DNA of 64,000 nucleotides, from NCBI RefSeq assembly GCF_039541795.1, contig NZ_BAABGX010000001.1:310001-374000 (forward strand). The letters run 5' to 3'. This DNA comes from Nibribacter koreensis. GTDB lineage: Bacteria > Bacteroidota > Bacteroidia > Cytophagales > Hymenobacteraceae. This document shows, piece after piece, positions 58,611-64,000 of this stretch. Position 1 is the first letter of the stretch. The number at the start of each line of letters is the position of its first letter. Below the pieces are notes generated by a model. The model had not been told where the DNA came from and ran no database searches. It worked only from the letters and a program-made list of their open reading frames with translations. The position numbers and the translations under genes were made by a program.

Positions 58611-58793
58611 TGTTCGTTTTTGGTTGTTCGTTGATTGATGAGTATATAGAAAATTAAGCTTCGTTTTTAGCCCGTTTTGCGTAAAACAGGCCAAAAACAG
58701 AAAACTTGCGCATGCCACAAACAGATTTATATACTTAACACTTTTCTAAAAAAGAACTTTGATTGATCAACGAACAACCAAAAACGAATAACA
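58611..58793. repeat. Composite word-repeat element D with family A core
   Basis: Left arm 58612-58635 (GTTCGTTTTTGGTTGTTCG then TTGAT) pairs with 58766-58789 at 23 of 24 bases. A family A palindrome (58662-58699) lies between. It fills the spacer between two SDR genes. Confidence 0.8.
58662..58699. repeat. Family A palindrome, copy 24
   Basis: CGTTTTTAGCCCGTTTTG and ACAGGCCAAAAACAG, in the centre of element D. Confidence 0.8.
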
Positions 58794-58823
58794 TATTCAT
58801 TAAATTTGAACAAAATCTTTGAT

Positions 58824-59540
58824 ATGGAATTAGAAGGAAAAGTAGTGGTGATTACGGGAGCCAGCAGTGGCATTGGCTTGGCGGCGGCTAAGACATTATT
58901 GGAGCAAGGAGCCACCGTGGTGAGCTGGAGCCGCTCTAAACCCAAAATCTCACACCCAGACTTTTATTATTTTGAATGCGATGTGCGCCATGAGCAGTCG
59001 GTTTGGTCAGCGTATGAGCAGACGGTGGAGCGCCTTCGCCAGAATATTTCTGTGTTGATCAACAATGCCGGCCTGGGTATTGAAGGCGCGCTAGACACCA
59101 TGAGCCCCAAAGACTGGCACACCATGATGGACACCAACGTGAACGGTATCTTCTACTGCACGCGTCTGGTATTGCCCCAAATGAAGAAGCAGTTGGAAGG
59201 CCACATCATCAACATATCCTCCATTGCCGGCCTGACGGGTATTGAGAACATGAGTGGTTACTGTGCTACCAAGTTCGCGGTGCGTGGCATCTCGCATTCC
59301 TTGTTCAAAGAGGTGAGACCGCATGGCATCAAAGTGACGTGCATCTATCCGGGTTCAACAGCCACGCATTTCTTTGACGGCTTTGAAGGCACTGGCACAT
59401 CACCAGAGAATATGATGCAACCCGAGGATATTGCTTCTACCATCTTGCACGTTCTACAATCACCGCCCAACTACCACCACGTAGACATTGAGGTGCGCCC
59501 GTTAATGCCCAAGGGCAGACCTGAGAAAAAGAAAGCCTAA
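58824..59540 (+). CDS. Short-chain dehydrogenase/reductase (second of two)
   Basis: A 238-aa classical SDR from the ATG at 58824 (MELEGKVVVITGASSG). Motifs TGASSGIGLAAA, NNAGLGIEGAL, catalytic Ser in NISSIAG and YCATKFAVRG. An upstream TTG adds six residues; TAAATTTG at 58801-58808 could be the -7 box, which would exclude it. The stop codon is 9 bp from gldA, so it may be co-transcribed with gldA. Confidence 0.88.
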   Translation: MELEGKVVVITGASSGIGLAAAKTLLEQGATVVSWSRSKPKISHPDFYYFECDVRHEQSVWSAYEQTVERLRQNISVLINNAGLGIEGALDTMSPKDWHTMMDTNVNGIFYCTRLVLPQMKKQLEGHIINISSIAGLTGIENMSGYCATKFAVRGISHSLFKEVRPHGIKVTCIYPGSTATHFFDGFEGTGTSPENMMQPEDIASTILHVLQSPPNYHHVDIEVRPLMPKGRPEKKKA

Positions 59541-59549
59541 CCCAGAAGA

Positions 59550-60470
59550 ATGGGAATTGAAATAAAAGATTTGACCAAAGTATATGGTCCGCAGGCAGCT
59601 GTGGACCATATCTCATTTACAGTAGGCACCGGCGAGATTGTGGGATTTCTGGGGCCCAATGGTGCAGGAAAATCCACTACCATGAAAATTGCTACCTGCT
59701 ACTTGCCACCTACCAGCGGCACGGTGCTGGTAAATGGCTTTAACGTAGTGGAAGATCCCAAGCAAGTGCGTCGGCAAGTAGGGTATCTGCCAGAGCACAA
59801 TCCCTTGTACCTGGACATGTACGTGCGCGAGTACCTGCACTTTGTGGGTAAATTGCATGGCTTAGGCGGAAGCTCTTTACAAACCCGCACCGAGGAGATG
59901 ATTCAGCTTTGCGGGCTGGATCGTGAAAAACACAAAAAAATTGGTGCCCTTTCCAAAGGATACCGCCAGCGCGTAGGCCTGGCCCAAGCCATGATTCATG
60001 ACCCAGCCGTGTTAATCTTAGATGAGCCTACTACCGGCCTGGACCCGAACCAGATTGTAGAAATTAGAGCATTGATCAAGGAAGTAGGGCAGGCCAAAAC
60101 GGTCTTGTTCTCTACCCACATCATGCAGGAGGTAAGCGCGCTCTGTGACCGCGTGCTCATCATCAACCAAGGCAAACTGGTAGCTGACAGCCCCGTGGCC
60201 GAACTCAAGAACATGGGCCGCAAGGAGACGCGCATCCTGGCAGAGTTTGAAGCCGAGGTGGATACTTCACCCATTCTTACTTTGCCTCAGGTGCAACGCA
60301 TTGAACCGGCTGGATTGCACAAGTACAGAATCATTGCCACCTCGGGCTCAGATCTGCGCTCAGCCATTTTCAGGTTGGCTGGAGAACAAGGCTGGCCTTT
60401 GGTGGGACTTCAGCAGGAAGAAAACTCGCTGGAGAAGTTGTTCCAAGATTTAACTCAGAGCAAGAAATAG
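59550..60470 (+). CDS. gldA: Gliding motility ABC transporter ATPase GldA
   Basis: A 306-aa ABC-2-type ATPase: Walker A GPNGAGKST near residue 35, signature LSKGYRQRVGLAQAM (the Gly-Tyr-Arg-Gln-Arg form typical of GldA), Walker B LILDEPTTGLDPNQ. The C-terminal about 85 residues form the regulatory region. In Flavobacterium johnsoniae GldA works with GldF and GldG and is needed for gliding. It is followed by gldF after 101 bp carrying a family A palindrome. Confidence 0.93.
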   Translation: MGIEIKDLTKVYGPQAAVDHISFTVGTGEIVGFLGPNGAGKSTTMKIATCYLPPTSGTVLVNGFNVVEDPKQVRRQVGYLPEHNPLYLDMYVREYLHFVGKLHGLGGSSLQTRTEEMIQLCGLDREKHKKIGALSKGYRQRVGLAQAMIHDPAVLILDEPTTGLDPNQIVEIRALIKEVGQAKTVLFSTHIMQEVSALCDRVLIINQGKLVADSPVAELKNMGRKETRILAEFEAEVDTSPILTLPQVQRIEPAGLHKYRIIATSGSDLRSAIFRLAGEQGWPLVGLQQEENSLEKLFQDLTQSKK

Positions 60471-60475
60471 TGAAG

Positions 60476-60514
60476 CCGTTTTTGGCTTGTTTTCCAGAAA
60501 ATAGGCCAAAATCG
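60476..60514. repeat. Family A palindrome, copy 25
   Basis: CCGTTTTTGGCTTGTTTTC and ATAGGCCAAAATCGA, 5 bp after the gldA stop codon and between two genes of one transporter. Confidence 0.85.
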
Positions 60515-60530
60515 AATCAACTAAAACACA

Positions 60531-60566
60531 AAGTCTAGATACTAGCGTCTAACATCTAGTGTCTCT
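60531..60566. repeat. Single word-repeat arm (B-like) between gldA and gldF
   Basis: AAGTCTAGATACTAGCGTC then TAACATCTAGTGTCT resembles the right arm of element B1 (TCTTAAATCTAGCGTCTTA). No partner arm is found on the other side of copy 25. Confidence 0.55.
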
Positions 60567-60571
60567 CCAAT

Positions 60572-61300
60572 ATGTTAGCAATCTTATCAAAAGAATTCAA
60601 TTCCTATCTCAACTCGCTCATTGGCTATATAGTCATGGGGGTGTTTCTGGTGGCTACGGGCCTGTTTATGTGGGTCTTTCCAGATAGCAGTGTGCTGGAC
60701 TACGGCTACGCCGATTTGCAGTCTGTTTTCTCATTAGCGCCTTGGCTTTTCCTGTTCTTGATTCCGGCCATTACCATGCGGGCTTTTGCCGAGGAGCGCA
60801 AAGCCGGCACCATGGAACTGCTCTTGACCAAGCCGCTTTCTGACACGCAGTTGTTGTTGGGCAAGTACTTTGCCTGTCTGCTGTTGGCCCTGTTCGCGCT
60901 ATTGCCTACGCTGTTGTATTATGTGAGTGTGTACCTGTTGGGTGATCCGGTGGGCAACATTGACTCGGCGGCGGTAGCGGGCTCTTATCTGGGATTGATC
61001 TTTTTGGCGGCGGTGTTCGTGGCCATGGGCATCTTTGCGTCTTCGCTCACAGAGAATCAGATTGTAGCTTTTATTCTGGCAGTCTTCCTTTGCTATTTGG
61101 TGTACACAGGCTTTGACTTGTTGGCGTCTATTGATGCGTGGGGAACGGCCTCTTACTACATTGCGCAACTGGGTATTTCCTATCATTACAGCTCCATCAG
61201 CAAAGGTTTGATTGACTCCAGGGACGTGCTGTATTTCTTGAGCGTAATTACGGTAATGCTATTAGGGACTAAACTGGTATTAGAGAGCAGAAAATGGTAG
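60572..61300 (+). CDS. gldF: Gliding motility ABC transporter permease GldF
   Basis: A 242-aa inner-membrane permease with six predicted helices. MLAILSKEFNSYLNSLIGYIV start, and APWLFLFLIPAITMRAFAEERKAGTMELLLTKPL, the conserved GldF segment, near residue 65. Its stop overlaps the gldG start by 7 bp, so the pair is coupled. Confidence 0.93.
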   Translation: MLAILSKEFNSYLNSLIGYIVMGVFLVATGLFMWVFPDSSVLDYGYADLQSVFSLAPWLFLFLIPAITMRAFAEERKAGTMELLLTKPLSDTQLLLGKYFACLLLALFALLPTLLYYVSVYLLGDPVGNIDSAAVAGSYLGLIFLAAVFVAMGIFASSLTENQIVAFILAVFLCYLVYTGFDLLASIDAWGTASYYIAQLGISYHYSSISKGLIDSRDVLYFLSVITVMLLGTKLVLESRKW

Positions 61301-63009
61301 AGCAGACAAATCCCACTCCTCAAACAACCGCACCTGTAGCAGAAAGCCGAAGACGCCAGGACTGGACCTTCTTTTTGGTGGCCGTTGGCTTGCTGTTGGT
61401 GCTCAATTTTGTGGCCAACCGCTACTTTTTTAGAATTGACCTTACAGAGGACCAGCGTTACACCATCTCTGACCAAACCAAGAACCTGCTGGGCAACCTG
61501 AAAGAGCCGGTGCAGGTAACGGTATATCTTGAAGGCGAATTTCCGGCGGGCTTTAGGCGTTTGCAGAACTCTACCCGTGAGATGCTGGAGGAGTTCAGGC
61601 TGTACAGCGACGGAAAACTGGATTACAACTTTGTAGACCCCAGTGCCAATACCAATGAAGAGGCCCGTAACCAGTTCTACATGCAACTGGTGCAGCAGGG
61701 CCTGCAACCTACTAACCTGTTCGCGCAGGAAGGCGACAAGAAGGTAGAGAAGATTGTGTTCCCGGGAGCCATTGTGGCTGGTGCCGGCAAACAGACTGCG
61801 GCTACATTGCTAAAGGGGAATCAAGCCGCTCCGCCAGACGAGCGCCTAAACCAATCCATAGAAGGGCTGGAGTATGAACTGGCCTCAGCGGTGCGCAAGG
61901 TGGCCGCTACCAGCAGTGGCCGCATAGGCGTCTTGCAAGGTCACGGCGAATTGTGGGTACCTAAGGCCGCCGACTTCTTGGGCACGCTTTCTGAGTATTA
62001 CACCGTCAACCGCGTAGAACTGTCACAAGTACCGGACTTACATTCGTTTAACCTGGTGGTCATGATGAAGCCTACGCAGCCCTACATAGAGCAGGACAAG
62101 TACAAGCTGGATCAGTTTGTGATGCGCGGCGGAAAGGTTTTATTCATGCTGGATGGCGTACGCGCCGAGTTGGACAGCATCAAGAATGAAGGAATGCTGG
62201 CTTTGCCCAATGACGTCAACTTGCAGGACTTGCTGTTCAAGTACGGGGCCCGCGTGAACCCAGATCTGGTGCAGGACTTGAACGCTAGCTTCCTGCCCAT
62301 GGTCACAGGCTACATGGGCAATCAGCCGCAGACGCAGTTGGTGCCATGGCGCTATTATCCATTGGTGAACAGTTTTAGTAAGTTGCCCATTACCCGTAAC
62401 CTGGATGCGGTGCAGGCTAAGTTTGTAAGCTCTATTGACACTGTGAAGGCTGTTGGCATCAAGAAGACGCCGTTGCTGTGGTCCTCGCAGTACTCGCGCA
62501 AGCGCCCGGCACCGGTCTCGCTTTCCCTCAACGATCCTAGAATTGACCGGGACCCCAAGCTGTTTGGCGAGCAAGCGGTACCTATGGGCTACTTGCTAGA
62601 GGGTGAATTTAAATCTCTCTGGACCAATCGTCAGCCGCCGGTGGGTACGTCCATTCCTTTTATTGGTACTAGCAAGCCTACCAAGCTGGTAGTTTTCTCT
62701 GACGGTGATTTGGGCGCCAATGAGGTGGACCCTAAGAACGGGCGTCCCATGGAATTAGGCTATGACCGGTTTACACGGTTGCGTTACGCCAACAAAGAGC
62801 TCCTCAAGAATACCGTAGATTTCTTGCTGGATGAGAAAGGCCTTATAGAATTGCGGGGTAAGGAAATCAAATTGAGACCCCTGGACAAAGCCAAACTGCG
62901 CGACGAGCGTACCAAGTGGCAAGCCCTTAACTTGGGGATTCCTTTGGCGTTGCTGCTACTATTCGGGGGCTTCAAGTTCTGGTTGAGAAAACGCAAGTAC
63001 GCCAGATAA
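61294..63009 (+). CDS. gldG: Gliding motility protein GldG
   Basis: A 571-aa membrane protein of the GldG/ABC-2 auxiliary family. One N-terminal helix (about residues 24-44), RYFFRIDLTEDQRYTISDQT (family signature), a large periplasmic alpha/beta domain, and a C-terminal helix (LGIPLALLLLFGGFKFWL) just before a basic tail. Role: substrate or structural subunit of the GldAFG complex that supports gliding and T9SS function. It overlaps gldF by 7 bp. Confidence 0.93.
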   Translation: MVEQTNPTPQTTAPVAESRRRQDWTFFLVAVGLLLVLNFVANRYFFRIDLTEDQRYTISDQTKNLLGNLKEPVQVTVYLEGEFPAGFRRLQNSTREMLEEFRLYSDGKLDYNFVDPSANTNEEARNQFYMQLVQQGLQPTNLFAQEGDKKVEKIVFPGAIVAGAGKQTAATLLKGNQAAPPDERLNQSIEGLEYELASAVRKVAATSSGRIGVLQGHGELWVPKAADFLGTLSEYYTVNRVELSQVPDLHSFNLVVMMKPTQPYIEQDKYKLDQFVMRGGKVLFMLDGVRAELDSIKNEGMLALPNDVNLQDLLFKYGARVNPDLVQDLNASFLPMVTGYMGNQPQTQLVPWRYYPLVNSFSKLPITRNLDAVQAKFVSSIDTVKAVGIKKTPLLWSSQYSRKRPAPVSLSLNDPRIDRDPKLFGEQAVPMGYLLEGEFKSLWTNRQPPVGTSIPFIGTSKPTKLVVFSDGDLGANEVDPKNGRPMELGYDRFTRLRYANKELLKNTVDFLLDEKGLIELRGKEIKLRPLDKAKLRDERTKWQALNLGIPLALLLLFGGFKFWLRKRKYAR

Positions 63010-63019
63010 TCAAGTCATT

Positions 63020-63793
63020 ATGAAAGGTTTTGTATTGCCGGTTCTCCTAGCCGTCCTCTTGTTTTCTTGCATGTCTCCTAAGACAGAAGAGGTAAAGGAC
63101 ATGGACTCCAACGGATGGGTGCGAACCAAAGGAACGTTGGTGAACGGCCACCGCGAAGGTTTTTTTGAGGACTATGACAGCAGCGGCGTCTTGATTGAGT
63201 CGGCTTTCTGGAAGCAGGGCTACCGCGAAGGACCATTTACCAGGTACTTCCCCAACGGTGACATAAAAGAGAAAGGCGCGTATGTTGAAGGTGAGTTAAA
63301 CGGTACGCATGAATTGTATGACTCTTTAGGCAACAGCACCTGGGTGATGTATGCTGATGGCATGAAAGTTGGCGTAGAGGAGCATAAAGACAAAACCAGA
63401 ATCATCACAGACCAGATCCATTACTCAGAGAATGGCCATGCCTTGTACCAGGAGAAACTAAGCGTGCTAGGGAAAGTCACCGAGCGCATCTTGTTCCCGG
63501 TGATGGGTGACAATGATGACGTCCTTAAGCTTGGCGTCGCCAATGCCTTTACCGTGCACCTGATAGAGCCCCCGGTTGGCAAAGTAACCATGGTCATAGG
63601 CACGGCCACCGAGGACGACTTCATCCCCATTGCCACTGGCACCTCTTCCAATAACCAGACGTTTACCTACATTTTTAAGCCTACCAAGATAGGGCCTCAT
63701 GTCTTGTCCATTAAACTAAAGCACGCCAAAAGCCCGCAGGACCAGGTTTCTGTCTCTGATGAGGTCTATCAGTTTTTATACACGGTAGAATAA
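63020..63793 (+). CDS. MORN-repeat lipoprotein
   Basis: A 257-aa lipoprotein (VLLFSC, Cys at residue 18) with three to four MORN-type repeats (VNGHREGFFEDYDSSG, KQGYREGPFTRYFPNG, VEGELNGTHELYDSLG) at about residues 38-105, then a beta-rich C-terminal region ending in YQFLYTV. MORN_2 proteins are often labelled 'YwqK antitoxin', but nothing here supports a toxin-antitoxin role. It follows gldG by 10 bp and may be part of the same operon; a role in gliding is not established. Confidence 0.82.
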   Translation: MKGFVLPVLLAVLLFSCMSPKTEEVKDMDSNGWVRTKGTLVNGHREGFFEDYDSSGVLIESAFWKQGYREGPFTRYFPNGDIKEKGAYVEGELNGTHELYDSLGNSTWVMYADGMKVGVEEHKDKTRIITDQIHYSENGHALYQEKLSVLGKVTERILFPVMGDNDDVLKLGVANAFTVHLIEPPVGKVTMVIGTATEDDFIPIATGTSSNNQTFTYIFKPTKIGPHVLSIKLKHAKSPQDQVSVSDEVYQFLYTVE

Positions 63794-63798
63794 CCAAA

Positions 63799-63838
63799 CC
63801 GATTTTAGGGTATTTTCCAGAAAACAGGCAAAAAACAG
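63799..63838. repeat. Family A palindrome, copy 26 (degenerate)
   Basis: CCGATTTTAGGGTATTTTCC and AAAACAGGCAAAAAACAG, 5 bp after the MORN gene stop codon, overlapping the terminator at 63834. Confidence 0.7.
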
Positions 63839-63870
63839 AGCTTCATCCTAAGAGGCTCTGTTTTTTTTAT
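63834..63870 (+). terminator. Terminator of the gld operon tail
   Basis: Arms AACAGAGC and GCTCTGTT, loop about 15 nt, followed by eight T. Confidence 0.85.
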
Positions 63871-64000
63871 GCCTTCTGGTCATCGTAAAATATCTGTCCT
63901 CAAATAAATTTTAAGGAAAACCTGACCTAAAAGGAGGAGTTGCGTAAACACGCTAAAAGATAATTACTTACCCCCAAATTATCCTCTGGTATGAAGCGTC

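Noticed and set aside
63020..63793. MORN-repeat protein as an antitoxin (YwqK label).
   Set aside because: It is a lipoprotein with no adjacent toxin; the label is a database habit, not supported here.
1384..63838. The dispersed palindromes as a CRISPR array.
   Set aside because: Copies are kilobases apart, in both gene contexts, with no regular spacing, no spacers and no cas genes.

Overview
The window looks like a chromosome segment of an aerobic, menaquinone-using member of the Bacteroidota, order Cytophagales. The closest fit is Hymenobacteraceae, a Rufibacter-like genome. This is inferred from gene content: GldA/GldF/GldG gliding genes, a type IX secretion plug protein (DUF5103), a PorE-like OmpA protein, DUF4290, DUF3570, DUF4136 and DUF3109 families, and Bacteroidetes-type promoters (TTTG, about 20 nt, TAnnTTTG). 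GC content appears moderate (near 50 percent by eye). No rRNA, tRNA, CRISPR array, prophage, plasmid gene or transposase was seen.

Layout. 0.1-4.3 kb: a THUMP RNA methyltransferase, then a convergent four-gene exported module (thioredoxin, ApbE flavin transferase, DUF4266 lipoprotein, DUF3570 barrel). 4.6-9.0 kb: murA, DUF4290 and a UvrD/PcrA helicase. 9.3-10.4 kb: two small genes, including DUF3109. 10.6-18.7 kb: lipid and translation block on the minus strand (accC, accB, efp, fabH, plsX, rpmF, yceD, pdxA, leucyl aminopeptidase). 18.7-21.8 kb: ksgA, mgtE and a D-2-hydroxyacid dehydrogenase. 21.9-25.4 kb: DUF5103 and an ABC-F ATPase. 25.8-33.1 kb: RNA ligase-like protein, PLP decarboxylase, DUF4136 lipoprotein, deoxyhypusine synthase-like enzyme, HslV, pyruvate dehydrogenase E2 and a histidine phosphatase. 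33.1-39.8 kb: menaquinone cluster (menI-like, an AT-rich unknown gene, menF, menD, DoxX, menB, menE). 40-51.8 kb: pyruvate carboxylase, envelope proteins (barrels, TPR, OmpA/PorE-like), a monooxygenase, a B12-binding photoreceptor-like protein and a headless PAS-like partner. 52-58.6 kb: electron transfer flavoprotein, bifunctional nuclease, nucleoside transporter, an Mla-type ABC pair and an SDR. 58.8-63.8 kb: a second SDR, gldA, gldF, gldG and a MORN-repeat lipoprotein.

The genes are mostly ordinary housekeeping; the striking signal lies between them. About 25 copies of a 40-bp near-perfect palindrome (here family A; left arm CCGTTTTTGGSCTGTTTTC, right arm its complement) occur roughly every 2.5 kb. 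Nearly all sit just after a stop codon, several with compensated arm changes and copy-specific stem extensions. One clear copy lies in frame inside menF. A second class comprises four composite elements in which a stuttering word repeat is present as two inverted arms around a central hairpin. They use three different words (AAGACACAAGACATAAG, TGTGCTAATGTGC, GTTCGTTTTTGGTTGTTCG). A REPIN-like 35-bp inverted pair lies upstream of the DUF5103 gene. These repeats, together with the B12 photoreceptor/orphan PAS pair and the thioredoxin-ApbE-DUF4266-DUF3570 module, are the parts most worth following up.
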